Of a DNA stretch of 64,000 bases, positions 9,097-20,862 are shown in pieces. Under the pieces are notes generated by a model. That model worked only from the letters and a program-made list of their open reading frames with translations. It was not told where the DNA came from and ran no database searches. The DNA is from an uncultured Planctomycetota bacterium (GTDB lineage Bacteria > Planctomycetota > Phycisphaerae > UBA1845 > Fen-1342), in NCBI GenBank assembly GCA_900696525.1, contig CAADGL010000012.1, forward strand, positions 558,001-622,000, read 5' to 3'. The position numbers and the translations under genes were made by a program. Each line of letters opens with the position of its first letter. Positions within the stretch are counted from its first letter, which is position 1.

Positions 9097-10347
9097 ATGG
9101 GCCATCGCTCCGTACCGCCGCCGGCACAGGTGCTCGAGTCCACCCCCGGGCTCGATGAGCGGTTCATTCCGTTGCGCGTGGCCGATCTTGTGCAGATCGT
9201 GTCCAGCAACGCGGAACGTTTCGGCGGCGTAGCGGCGGACCTGGCACGCGTCGCGAGCGCCCTGGAATGCGTGATCGACCAGGAAGTTCTGGCGCTGGAG
9301 CAGGCGCTCGTCGAGCGCTACGCGGACTTCAGTCCCGACAATGATACGCGGCCAGCTCGCGACTTGCGTCCGCGGCGGCCGGAGGAGTATTCGGAGCTGA
9401 CGCGGGACGTCGGCTACCTGCTGGACAAGGCGAACTTCCGCCGGCTGTCGTCGGTGCAGGTTGACGCGGCGGTGCGCGTGGCCCGGGCCCAGGGCGTCGT
9501 CGTGCGGCTGAACCCGGCGCTGATCGAGAGCGTCACCGTCTGGGTTCGCGGCCAGGCGATGACGTCCGGCCGCTGCTACACCTGGCGTTCGCCGCTGCGC
9601 GGGGCGCCGGTCGAGATACCGGTCTATCGGCGGCTGGCGGTGGTGGCGCGGCTGAAGAACGAGGAGCACGTGCTGCTCAAGCTCTTCAAGGACATTCCGG
9701 TCCGCGACGTGGAGGCGCTTCTGCCGCACGCGGAGGTGCAGATGAGCTGGCAGGACCGGATCATCGTCTTCGGCGGCGGCGCGGGGACGATCTGGACGGT
9801 GCTGACGAAGCTCTTCACGACCAGCCTGCTGGCGCTCGGCACGCTGGTCTGGGTGATCGTCGTGCCGCTGGTCGGGCTGGTCTGGCGGACGGTGATGGGC
9901 TATCGGCGGGCGCGCCGGCTGCGCTCTTCGCAGCGCACGCACCACCTGTACTACCAGAACCTGGCGAACAACGCCGGGGTCATACACACGCTATGTCACA
10001 TGATCGCCCAGGAGGAGCTGAAGGAAGCGCTGCTGCTGTACGCGTTCTGCGCGGCGGATCGCCCGCGGGCAACGACGCGCGCGGAGCTGCACGCCGAGAT
10101 CAACGCGTTCCTGCGGAGCGAGCTCGCAGTCGATTCGACCTTCGATCTGCCCGACGCCGACGAGACGCTCACCCGGCTGGACCTCTGGGAGGACGCCGCC
10201 GCCGGCCGCGCCGTTCCGCCTCAATTGGCGATCGAGCGGCTGGAACGGCGCTGGCGCTCGCGCGGCGGTGTCGCGTATCATGCGGGCTGCATGGCGGCGG
10301 CCCGCGGGCAAAGCGGGACGTCGCAAGCGAACGGAGCACACGCATGA
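9097..10347 (+). CDS. DUF3754 (TMEM143-like) membrane protein
   Basis: A 416-residue protein matching the DUF3754/TMEM143 pattern: NFRRLSSVQVDAAVR, IPVYRRLAVVARLK, VLLKLFKDIPVRDVEALLP and VQMSWQDRI, followed by a hydrophobic stretch with two probable membrane helices at about residues 228-268 and a soluble tail. The biochemical role of this family is unknown. ATG 9097 is used; the frame is open to 8992 but the extra residues look like translated leader DNA. Its stop overlaps the next start (ATGA at 10344), so the S41-like protein is probably coupled to it. The 121-base gap to the divergent minus-strand operon must hold both promoters. Confidence 0.85.
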   Translation: MGHRSVPPPAQVLESTPGLDERFIPLRVADLVQIVSSNAERFGGVAADLARVASALECVIDQEVLALEQALVERYADFSPDNDTRPARDLRPRRPEEYSELTRDVGYLLDKANFRRLSSVQVDAAVRVARAQGVVVRLNPALIESVTVWVRGQAMTSGRCYTWRSPLRGAPVEIPVYRRLAVVARLKNEEHVLLKLFKDIPVRDVEALLPHAEVQMSWQDRIIVFGGGAGTIWTVLTKLFTTSLLALGTLVWVIVVPLVGLVWRTVMGYRRARRLRSSQRTHHLYYQNLANNAGVIHTLCHMIAQEELKEALLLYAFCAADRPRATTRAELHAEINAFLRSELAVDSTFDLPDADETLTRLDLWEDAAAGRAVPPQLAIERLERRWRSRGGVAYHAGCMAAARGQSGTSQANGAHA

Positions 10348-11726
10348 GTCGCGTTCCGGGCCGGCTCGGCCTGGTCATGGCGCTTGGCGCTGCTTGCGGC
10401 GGCGCAAGGACGTACGCGTACGCGGACGAGGGCGCGGCGCCGATGCTGCGCACGGCGCTGCTCGACCAGGTGTGGCGCGAGCTGGCCACGAACGACCCGT
10501 TCTTCGACCCGGCCGCGCCTGAGACCCGGCGGATCTACGCCGAGCACGCGGCGAAGCTGCGCGAGACGGGCGATCCGACGGAGCGCATCCGCGAGGTCGT
10601 CCGCGCGATCAGCCGGTTTCAGGACGGACACCTGGCGCTGACGACGCGCTGGTTCCTGCCCGACAGGCCCGCCCCGCCCCTGCCGCTCGCAGGCGGCGAG
10701 CCGCTCTTCCGCCCGCGGATCGGCTTCGAGCGCTTCCACCGCCATTACTACGTCTGGTTCGCCGGCGTCGCGGCCGCGGACGGCGAGAGCGGCGAGCGCG
10801 ACGGCGCTCCGGGCCAGCGGCTGTTGTGCCGCGTCGTGGAGATCGACGGGGCGCTCGTGCCGTTCGGCGGGGCATGGCACATGCTCAACGGTCCGAAGGA
10901 CACGCCGGTGACGCTGCTGCTGGAGCGTCCGGACGGCACGCGCTTCACAGCGTCCTACATGCGCACCTCGCCCGTCGTGCCGCCGCGCTTCTTCGCTCCG
11001 ACCACCCAGCAGGTCGTCGTCGACGAGCAGACGGGCGAGCGGCGCGTCGAGGAGCGCGAAGTCGTCATCGAAGCCCGCCGCCTGCCCGACAATCTCGGCT
11101 ACATCCGCATCGAGCACCTGGTCAAGACGCAGGTCGTCCGCGATTTCAACGCGGCGCTCGGCACCCTGATGGACACCGACGGGCTGATCCTCGACCTGCG
11201 CGACACCGGCGGCGGCTATCCGTGGATCATGCTGCCCATCGCCGGGAGGTTCTATGACCGCTACACGCCGGTTGCGCGTTTCTCGTGCCGCACGCCGGTC
11301 ATGCGCGAGCTGCTGCGGATGATCGGGCCGGTGGGCGTGATTCCGTGGCGGCCGGTGTATCGCAAGCCGCTGGTGGTCCTGGTCAACGACCGGACGGCGT
11401 CGATGGCGGAGGGGCTGTCGTTCTCGCTGGGAGACACGGGCCGCGCGGTGCTGATCGGGCGGCCGACGATGGGGTTGAACGCGGCGATCCGCAACAAGAC
11501 GCTGGCCAACGGGCTGGTGCTGCGGCATAGTTGGGTGCGGACCGACCGGCTCGGCCGCGGGCACTACCAGGGGGTCGGCGTCGAGCCGCACGAGCGCGTG
11601 GAGCTGGGCGTCGCGGACGTGCAGCGTCTCGGCTTGCGACGGGCGATCGCCCAGGAGCGCGAACTGCAACTCGAGCGGGCCGTGCAGCGGCTGCGCGAGC
11701 TGGCCAAGGCCGGCGGCGGTCCATGA
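10344..11726 (+). CDS. S41-like (C-terminal processing) peptidase homologue, catalytic lysine not evident
   Basis: A 460-residue exported protein; signal peptide at residues 1-28 (ends AYA). The fold signature of family S41 is clear: GLILDLRDTGGGYP, then VVLVNDRTASMAEGLSFSLGD and AVLIGRPTMG. The nucleophile region TASMAE keeps a serine where CtpA-type enzymes have one, but the residue aligned with the catalytic lysine (usually TFGKG) reads TMGLN. It may be inactive, use another residue as base, or belong to a tricorn/IRBP-like subgroup. A short PDZ-like segment may lie at about residues 130-200. It is coupled to the DUF3754 gene by an ATGA overlap. Confidence 0.8.
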   Translation: MSRVPGRLGLVMALGAACGGARTYAYADEGAAPMLRTALLDQVWRELATNDPFFDPAAPETRRIYAEHAAKLRETGDPTERIREVVRAISRFQDGHLALTTRWFLPDRPAPPLPLAGGEPLFRPRIGFERFHRHYYVWFAGVAAADGESGERDGAPGQRLLCRVVEIDGALVPFGGAWHMLNGPKDTPVTLLLERPDGTRFTASYMRTSPVVPPRFFAPTTQQVVVDEQTGERRVEEREVVIEARRLPDNLGYIRIEHLVKTQVVRDFNAALGTLMDTDGLILDLRDTGGGYPWIMLPIAGRFYDRYTPVARFSCRTPVMRELLRMIGPVGVIPWRPVYRKPLVVLVNDRTASMAEGLSFSLGDTGRAVLIGRPTMGLNAAIRNKTLANGLVLRHSWVRTDRLGRGHYQGVGVEPHERVELGVADVQRLGLRRAIAQERELQLERAVQRLRELAKAGGGP

Positions 11727-11776
11727 CAGGCGGATAGCCCGTCCTGCACGGATTCTGCCTGCGTGGAGGAACCGGC

Positions 11777-12517
11777 ATGATGCGATCGCACCGGCGAATG
11801 ACTGCACTCCTGCTGTCGAGCGGGCTGGCGGCCTGCGCCGGCGCATGCCTCGATCCGGGGCTCACGCTTCGCGCTGAGCCTCTTGCCGAGCCGGCGGCCG
11901 CCCAGCCGGTGGAAGCGTCCTCAGCGGCAGCACCGGCCGAGCACGCGGCCACGTCGCAGCCGGCCCCGGCCGAAGCCAGTCCGCTGACGCTGCTCGACAA
12001 CTTCCACGCGATCGTGGATGGCCAGGCCTACCGTTCAGCCCAGGTGCGTCCGGAGACGCTGGAGTACGCGGCCCGCACGCACGGCGTCCGTGTGGTGATC
12101 AATCTGCGCGGCGAGAATCCGGACGAACCGTGGTACCAGCGCGAGCGCGCCGCGTGCGATGCGCTCGGCCTCCAGATGATCGACGTTCGATTCGGCTCAT
12201 CTGAGCTGCCCGCGCCGCAGGAACTGCTGAAACTCTACGACGCCTTCGTCGCCGCCGACGGCCCGCTGCTGATGCACTGCCACAGCGGGGCGGATCGCAG
12301 CAGCATGGCCGCGGCGCTGTGGCGGATGATCGTGCTCCAGGAAGAGGCGGCGACGGCAGCGCAGCGCGAGCTGTCGCTGCGCTACGGGTACCTCCGGCCG
12401 CGCAGGCCCGCGATGGCCGACATGGTCGATATGTTCGTGCCCGACCGCGGCTGGATCGTCAACGAGTATCCGCGCCGCTATGCCGAGTACAACGAGCGTC
12501 AGAGAACCCGTCACTGA
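11777..12517 (+). CDS. Dual-specificity-phosphatase-like lipoprotein
   Basis: A 246-residue protein with a lipobox-like SGLAAC (Cys 20), a 50-residue Ala/Pro linker and a cysteine-phosphatase domain. The P-loop reads HCHSGADRSS, giving the CX5R motif with C168 and R174; the preceding strand VRVVINLRGENPDEPWY resembles the Siw14/DUF442 group of tyrosine and inositol pyrophosphate phosphatases. The upstream general acid is not clear. The ribosome site GGAGGA lies six bases before ATG 11777. Being predicted outside the cytoplasm, its substrate is uncertain. Confidence 0.85.
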   Translation: MMRSHRRMTALLLSSGLAACAGACLDPGLTLRAEPLAEPAAAQPVEASSAAAPAEHAATSQPAPAEASPLTLLDNFHAIVDGQAYRSAQVRPETLEYAARTHGVRVVINLRGENPDEPWYQRERAACDALGLQMIDVRFGSSELPAPQELLKLYDAFVAADGPLLMHCHSGADRSSMAAALWRMIVLQEEAATAAQRELSLRYGYLRPRRPAMADMVDMFVPDRGWIVNEYPRRYAEYNERQRTRH

Positions 12518-12526
12518 GGGCGCCGC

Positions 12527-13948
12527 GTGAGGGCAGAAACCGTCGGCGACCCCGCCCCGACCCTGCGACGCGTCCTCGGGCCGCTCGACGCCACCTGCAT
12601 CGTGATCGGCGCCATCATCGGCGTCGGCATCTTCTTCACGCCCAGCCGCGTTGCGGCCATCGCCGGCAGCGGCCAGCTCGCGCTGCTGGCGTGGGCGGTC
12701 GGCGGTGCGATCGCCCTGGCCGGAGCGCTTACCTTCGCCGCGCTCGGCCGGGCCTATCACAACGCGGGCGGACAGTACGAGGTGCTGCGCGACGCCTACG
12801 GCCCCGGGCCGGCTTTCGTCTTCGTCTTCTGCAACGCCACCGCCGTGCAGGGCGGCGCGATCGCCATCATCGCCGTCGTCTGCGCCCAGAATCTCGGTAT
12901 CGCGCTGGCCGGCGCCGCGCCCGCCGAGCCTGCCGTCACGCTGATCGCCGCCCTGCTGATCGTCGGTCTGTCTGGCGCGAACCTCGCGGGCGTCCGCTGC
13001 GGCGCGGGCATTCAGAACCTCACCGTCTTCGCCAAGGTCGCGACGCTGCTGCTGATCGTCGCCCTGGCGCTGCCGTGGCAGCCGTCCGAGCCGGATGCGA
13101 CCAGCCCCTTCACGCCGGTCGGTCTGACACCGCCACCCAGCGGCCCGCTGGCTTTCGGCGGCCTGATCTTCGCCGCCATCGTGCCGGCGTTTTTCGCCTA
13201 CGGCGGCTGGCAGCACGCGCTGTGGATGGCCGGCGAAATCCGCAACGCGCCCAGGAACGTGCCGCTGGCGATCATCGTCGGCGTCGTGATCGTCGTCGCG
13301 GTATACCTGCTGGCGAACTGGGCCTATCTCGAGTTGCTCGGGCATGCAGCGCTGGCCGCGAGCAGCACTCCGGCGGCCGACGCGGTTGGCGCCGCCTGGC
13401 CGGTGCTCGGTCGCCGACTCGTCGCCGGCGCCGTCGCCGTGTCGGCCCTGGGCGTGCTGAACGCGCAGCTCCTGTCGGGGCCGCGGCTCGTTTATCGCAT
13501 GGCGTGCGACGGGCGGTTCTTCGCCGCGTTCGGACGGATCAGTCCGCGGTTTGGCACGCCGGTCGCGGCGATCGGCCTGCTGGGCGGCGTCGCGCTGATC
13601 CTGCTCGGGCTGCTGACCGTGGCGCAAGAGAGCGTGGACCGGCTGCTGACGGGGGTCGTATTCATCGACGGCGTGTTCTTTTTGCTGACGGGGCTGGCGC
13701 TGCTTGTGCTGCGCGCGAGGCCGGGTTCGCGGGTGCGGCCTCCGCCATCCTTCGGCTACCCGGTTGTTCCGCTGCTGTTCGTCGCGGGCGAAGTCGGCAT
13801 TCTGCTTGGGGCATACCTGGAGCCCGCCGGGCCACGCGCGGCCCTGGCGTCGACGCTTTGGATTGGGGCGGGATTGGGGTGCTATCTGCTGCTGTTTCGC
13901 GGTGGCGCTGGGCGGGCAGGTCGCGCCGGACCGAGTGAGGGCGCGTGA
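12527..13948 (+). CDS. APC-superfamily amino acid permease
   Basis: A 473-residue integral membrane protein with about 12 hydrophobic helices. The first helix carries the APC substrate-binding pattern IGAIIGVGIFFTPS; helix 6 has AFFAYGGWQHALWMAGEIRNAPRNVP, typical of the LAT-like branch. It probably imports or exchanges amino acids; the substrate cannot be told. The start is GTG 12527, nine bases after the phosphatase gene, so the two likely share a transcript. Confidence 0.88.
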   Translation: MRAETVGDPAPTLRRVLGPLDATCIVIGAIIGVGIFFTPSRVAAIAGSGQLALLAWAVGGAIALAGALTFAALGRAYHNAGGQYEVLRDAYGPGPAFVFVFCNATAVQGGAIAIIAVVCAQNLGIALAGAAPAEPAVTLIAALLIVGLSGANLAGVRCGAGIQNLTVFAKVATLLLIVALALPWQPSEPDATSPFTPVGLTPPPSGPLAFGGLIFAAIVPAFFAYGGWQHALWMAGEIRNAPRNVPLAIIVGVVIVVAVYLLANWAYLELLGHAALAASSTPAADAVGAAWPVLGRRLVAGAVAVSALGVLNAQLLSGPRLVYRMACDGRFFAAFGRISPRFGTPVAAIGLLGGVALILLGLLTVAQESVDRLLTGVVFIDGVFFLLTGLALLVLRARPGSRVRPPPSFGYPVVPLLFVAGEVGILLGAYLEPAGPRAALASTLWIGAGLGCYLLLFRGGAGRAGRAGPSEGA

Positions 13949-14098
13949 TGGGAGTGGCGGGGCGGAGCCCCGAGTTTCGCCGAATGAGCGCGTCACGGGT
14001 ATACTTGGCGGGCGGCGCGCCGAGCGTGCCGCAGCGGGGGCAAACGGCAACCCCAATGAAATCAACAGGTTAGCGAAAGGCCGGGCGCGCGATCCATC

Positions 14099-15895
14099 AT
14101 GAAGCAGTCACTGATCCGCAACTTCTCGATCGTGGCGCACATCGACCACGGCAAGAGCACGCTGGCCGATCGCCTGCTGCAAATCAGCGGCGCGGTGGCC
14201 AAGCGCGACATGAAAGAGCAACTGCTCGACTCGATGGACCTCGAGCGCGAACGCGGCATCACGATCAAGGCCTCCGCCGTCACCATCGACATGGAGATCG
14301 ACGGGGTGACCTACATGTTCAACCTGATCGACACGCCCGGACACGTCGATTTTCACTACGAGGTGGACCGGGCGCTGGCGGCCTGCGACGGGGCGCTGCT
14401 CGTGGTCGACGCGACGCAGGGCGTGCAGGCCCAGACGGTCGCGAACGCCTACGCCGCGATCAACAACGACCTGGCCATTGTGCCGGTCGTCAACAAGATC
14501 GACCTGCCGGGCGCCACGCCCGAGGACGCGGCGATCGAGATCGAGCACGTCCTGGGCATCAGCGTCGACCAGGTGCAGTTTGTCTCTGCCAAGACCGGCG
14601 AGGGTATTCCGGAGCTGATCCGCTCGATCGCGGCGCACATGCCCCCGCCCAAGGGCGACCCCGCCGGGCCGCTCCAGGCGCTGGTCTTCGACTCGGAGTA
14701 CGACGACTATCGCGGTGTGATCTGCTACCTGCGGCTGGTCAACGGCACGATCCGCAAGGGGCAGAAGATCCTGCTCATGGGCCGCGGGCGCACGTACGTC
14801 TGCACCGAGCTCGGCAAGTTCCGCCCGAAGATGACGCCGTGCGAGCAGCTCGCGGCGGGCGAGACCGGCTACATGGTGGCGGCGATCAAGACGCTCCAGG
14901 ACGTGACGGTCGGCGACACCGTCACCGACGCGGTGGCGCCCGCCCCGTCCGCTCTGCCGGGCTACGAGCCGCCGAAGCAGATGGTGTTCTGCGACTTCTT
15001 TCCTTCGAGCGGCGAGGCGTTTGAGGAACTGCGCGACGCGCTGGCCCGGCTGAGCCTGAACGATGCCTCGTTCACCTACCAGCCGCAGCACAGCGACGCG
15101 CTGGGCTTCGGCTTCCGCTGCGGGTTTCTCGGCCTGCTGCACATGGACATCGTGCAGGAGCGGCTGGAGCGCGAGTGCGGCGTCGACGTGGTGCAGACCG
15201 CCCCGAGCGTCACCTACGAGGTGCAGATGACGGACGGCGACGTGATCCGCATCGACGCGGCGGGCGACCTGCCCGAGGGGACGAAGGTCGCGGAGCTGCG
15301 CGAGCCGTGGATCGACATGCAGATCATCACGCCGGCGGAGGCGGTCGGCTCGATCATGCAGCTTGCCGAGCAGCGGCGCGGGATCTTCAAGAAGCAGGAG
15401 TACCTGTCGCCGACGCGCGTGATGATGACCTACGAGTTCCCGTTCAACGAGATTCTCTACGACTTCTATGACAAGCTCAAGAGCATGACCCGCGGCTATG
15501 GCACGATGGACTACCACGTCATCGGCTACCGCGCCAGCGACCTGGTCAAGCTCGACATCCTCGTCAACGGCAAGCCCGTCGACGCCCTGGCCACCATCCT
15601 GCACCGCAGCTCCGCCGAACGCCGCGGCCGCCGCATCATCCAGCGCCTGCGCGAGGAGATCGACCGGCACTTGTTCGAGATTCCCTTGCAGGCGGCGATC
15701 GGCAGCAAGGTGATCGCGCGCGAGACGATCAAGGCCCTGCGCAAGAACGTGACGGCCAAGTGCTACGGCGGCGACGTGACCCGCAAGCGCAAGCTGCTGG
15801 AGAAGCAGAAAGAGGGCAAGAAGCGGATGAAGACGGTCGGCAACGTGGACATCCCGCAGAAGGCGTTCATGACCGTGCTGGAGCCGGAGGAGTAG
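14099..15895 (+). CDS. lepA: Elongation factor 4 (LepA GTPase)
   Basis: A full-length 598-residue EF4, a ribosome-associated GTPase that acts on stalled or mis-translocated ribosomes. GTPase motifs are G1 AHIDHGKST (residues 13-21), the switch RGITIKAS, G3 DTPGHVDF and G4 NKIDLPGA. The LepA-specific domain and C-terminal ending (NVTAKCYGGDVTRKRKLLEKQKEGKKRMK) are intact. ATG 14099 matches the family start. The 150 bases upstream hold no gene. The end overlaps a possible short minus-strand frame. Confidence 0.98.
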   Translation: MKQSLIRNFSIVAHIDHGKSTLADRLLQISGAVAKRDMKEQLLDSMDLERERGITIKASAVTIDMEIDGVTYMFNLIDTPGHVDFHYEVDRALAACDGALLVVDATQGVQAQTVANAYAAINNDLAIVPVVNKIDLPGATPEDAAIEIEHVLGISVDQVQFVSAKTGEGIPELIRSIAAHMPPPKGDPAGPLQALVFDSEYDDYRGVICYLRLVNGTIRKGQKILLMGRGRTYVCTELGKFRPKMTPCEQLAAGETGYMVAAIKTLQDVTVGDTVTDAVAPAPSALPGYEPPKQMVFCDFFPSSGEAFEELRDALARLSLNDASFTYQPQHSDALGFGFRCGFLGLLHMDIVQERLERECGVDVVQTAPSVTYEVQMTDGDVIRIDAAGDLPEGTKVAELREPWIDMQIITPAEAVGSIMQLAEQRRGIFKKQEYLSPTRVMMTYEFPFNEILYDFYDKLKSMTRGYGTMDYHVIGYRASDLVKLDILVNGKPVDALATILHRSSAERRGRRIIQRLREEIDRHLFEIPLQAAIGSKVIARETIKALRKNVTAKCYGGDVTRKRKLLEKQKEGKKRMKTVGNVDIPQKAFMTVLEPEE

Positions 15896-16073
15896 GGAGC
15901 CCGCTCACGGCCTCCAGCCCCAGCTTCTTCAGCGCTTCTTTCGCCCGCTCGCCTTCCGTGAACCCCACCCGACGCCGTGACGATCCGGCCAGCCGGCAGG
16001 TGCACCGGCCGTCCATGAAGCTGACGTCGATCACGTCGCACGTGAGTGATTGCAGGGCTGTCGGTGGAGCCAT
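15867..16073 (-). CDS. Possible small protein, unknown
   Basis: A 68-codon frame opposite the gap between lepA and the next plus-strand gene, overlapping the lepA end by 29 bases. The segment LTCDVIDVSFMDGRCTCRLAG followed by FTEGERAKEALKKLGLEAV looks more protein-like than shadow frames here, and the gap is otherwise empty. There is no strong ribosome site. It could be a short gene or the remnant of one; support is weak. Confidence 0.3.
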   Translation of the reverse strand: MAPPTALQSLTCDVIDVSFMDGRCTCRLAGSSRRRVGFTEGERAKEALKKLGLEAVSGLPTPPAPARS

Positions 16074-16236
16074 GGAAAGTGCTGAGTTCGACGACAGCGA
16101 GGGTGCGGCCGAGCATGCGCTCAGCATGGAATTCGGGGAAGATGTTGGCCGCGAATGCGGAGTCAGGTTCCGCCAGCGGGAACGCGGGGCTATCATGGCG
16201 CTGCAAGCGCCGACGAGGGATATGGGAGGACCTGCG

Positions 16237-17610
16237 ATGTTCTGCGCCGGGCTGCTCGTGTTGCTGCTTGCCCCCCAGGATCGCTTTCCCGCCGGCGACG
16301 CGCCGTTTCCAGACTTCAAGAAGCAGGTTGACTACCTGGCCTGGGTCGAGCAGACGGTGCGCGGCGGACTCAAGGAGGACCAGAACGCCGGCCCGCTTTA
16401 TGAGAAGCTGTTCCCGAATCTGGGCGCGTCGGACATCGGCGCGGCGAGCGCGACGGATGCGGCGGAGACGCTGGGGTTCTGCGGGTTTCACACCTGCCCG
16501 GTGGACGAGACGGAGAAGGACCGCTGGCCGGGGCCGTGGAAGCCGGCCGAGCATCCGGCCTGGGAGCGCGCCTGCGAGAAGACCCGCCCGCTGATGCTGG
16601 AATTGGAGAAAGCGGCCCGCAAACCGTACTACTGGCTGAAGCCGCGGTTCGTCGCCGAGGGGCGCATCGCGGACCGGATGCTGCTGAACCTGAGCCTGGC
16701 CGAGTTGTCGTACTTTCGCGCGAGTGTGCGCGGCGTCATCGAGCAGTCCTGGCGCTCGCCGGAGGGCAAGCCCGATCCGCGGGCACTCGTGGTCGCGTGC
16801 GAGACCGGTCTGGGCGTAGCGGCGCAGTGCGGCCGATATCCGCTGGCGGTTCCTCGTCTGGTCAGCATCGCCTGCCGGGCGATCGTGTACGAGCACGCGC
16901 TGGCGGCGCTGCGGCGCGACGCGCTCAGCCAGGCGGACCGCACCCGGCTCGCCGCTCTGCTGGATCAATACCCGGAGCAACCGTTTCGGCTCGTGTACGA
17001 GGGCGAGGCGGCGAACACCTACGACGCGCTGCAAGTGCTGAACGAGCGGCGGCTGACGATCGCCGACCTGGTGCCCGAGGCCCGGCAATTCGGGCCGCAG
17101 GCGGTCGACGCCCCGCGCGAGGCCGCCCGCGTGCGGCAGTTCCTCAAGGAGATCGACGACGTTCTTGCCCGCCCGTACACGCCCGCGGCGAAGGACATGC
17201 TGGCCGGCTGCCACGACAAGCTCAAGCAGGAGGCGGCCGCCTCCGGCGGAAGGGCCGTGACGGCGGCGGTCCTACTGGCGGAACTGCAACGCGCCTACCA
17301 GCTCGAACAGCGCGTGCGATGCCTGGCCGCCGGCACGCGCCTGACGCTCGCGCTCCTGGCGCACCGCGACCGGACCGGCAAATGGCCCGCGGCGCTTGAT
17401 GAGCTGCCGGAGGAGGTCGTGAAGCGCTGCGGGACGGATCCGCTCTGCAATCGGCCGTTCGTGTATCGCCTGGTTGACGGCGAGCCGATGCTCTACAGCG
17501 TTGCCCAGGACTGCAACGACGACGGCGGCAAGCACGACTCGAAGTGGGCCGACAAGCAGCCGGGCGGCGACTACGTCTTCTGGCCTCCGCCGAAGCCGGG
17601 CGAGCGCTGA
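16237..17610 (+). CDS. Secreted protein of unknown function, paralogue 2
   Basis: A 457-residue protein paralogous to the product of 801-2153. Shared blocks in order: YLAWVEQTVRGGLKEDQNAG with PLYEKLF, GFCGFHTCPV, WKPAEHPAWE, FRLVYEGEAA, AGTRLTLALLAHRDRTGKWP, PFVYRLVDGEPMLYSVAQD and DGGKHDSKW. GGGAGGA six bases upstream fixes ATG 16237, which yields a short hydrophobic export signal (residues 1-12); frames reading in from further upstream are not needed. Function unknown. It converges with clpB at six bases. Confidence 0.82.
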   Translation: MFCAGLLVLLLAPQDRFPAGDAPFPDFKKQVDYLAWVEQTVRGGLKEDQNAGPLYEKLFPNLGASDIGAASATDAAETLGFCGFHTCPVDETEKDRWPGPWKPAEHPAWERACEKTRPLMLELEKAARKPYYWLKPRFVAEGRIADRMLLNLSLAELSYFRASVRGVIEQSWRSPEGKPDPRALVVACETGLGVAAQCGRYPLAVPRLVSIACRAIVYEHALAALRRDALSQADRTRLAALLDQYPEQPFRLVYEGEAANTYDALQVLNERRLTIADLVPEARQFGPQAVDAPREAARVRQFLKEIDDVLARPYTPAAKDMLAGCHDKLKQEAAASGGRAVTAAVLLAELQRAYQLEQRVRCLAAGTRLTLALLAHRDRTGKWPAALDELPEEVVKRCGTDPLCNRPFVYRLVDGEPMLYSVAQDCNDDGGKHDSKWADKQPGGDYVFWPPPKPGER

Positions 17611-17616
17611 CGGGGA

Positions 17617-20346
<2,730 letters not shown>

Positions 20347-20862
20347 GCGGTTGCCTCCGCTCGACCCCAGCGGCAAACCGCATTCCCGTGAACGAGCCCC
20401 CGCGCCGTCTGAAGCCCCGGTCGTGCCGCTTCAGGCTCCGCAGGCTGCGATCGAGCCGCCGCGCACGACCGCCAGCCGTCGTTAGCGACACAGACCGCCG
20501 TCTACAGCAACAAGACCGCCAAGCGCCGGACCCCACGCCGGACCATGGCGGCGAGCAGCCAGCGTGCCGGATTGGCAGATGTGGCAGGCTGGGCGGACAG
20601 CGCGGGCGACCTCGGACGCATCTTGGTGCGAACGGTTGCGGCTGCCAAGGCGTGGGTGCGGGAGAAAAAAGGCACGCGGGCGACGACCGGCCCCTCCGGT
20701 CCGGTGCGCGTCGCCCGCGTTTTCGCATCGCTCAGGAAGCTGCCCGTCGCGCAGGTCCGCACGCTCAGGGCCTGGTGCTCGGCCGGGGCCTCAGCCGCAC
20801 AACGCCAGCAGCACCGGGCCAGGAGGTAGCCCGGCGCTGCCGGTTGGTCGGGCCGAAGTCCC
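20347..20862. other. 516-base gap between clpB and the collagen-like gene
   Basis: No convincing gene. It must hold the clpB promoter near its left end and the terminator of the minus-strand collagen-like gene at 20665-20723. The open frames here lack ribosome sites and family resemblance. No tRNA-like structure seen. Confidence 0.6.
20665..20723 (-). terminator. Strong, probably bidirectional intrinsic terminator
   Basis: A perfect 12-bp stem ACGCGGGCGACG (20674-20685) with CGTCGCCCGCGT (20709-20720) and an inner ACCGG/CCGGT stem (20686-20690 with 20701-20705). It is flanked by A6 at 20665-20670, which reads as a U-run on the minus strand, and by T4 at 20720-20723 on the plus strand. It ends the collagen-like gene, whose stop is about 140 bases upstream of it. 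Confidence 0.75.

Noticed and set aside
12197..14065. 622-codon minus-strand frame
   Set aside because: Antisense of the phosphatase and permease genes, low-complexity translation.
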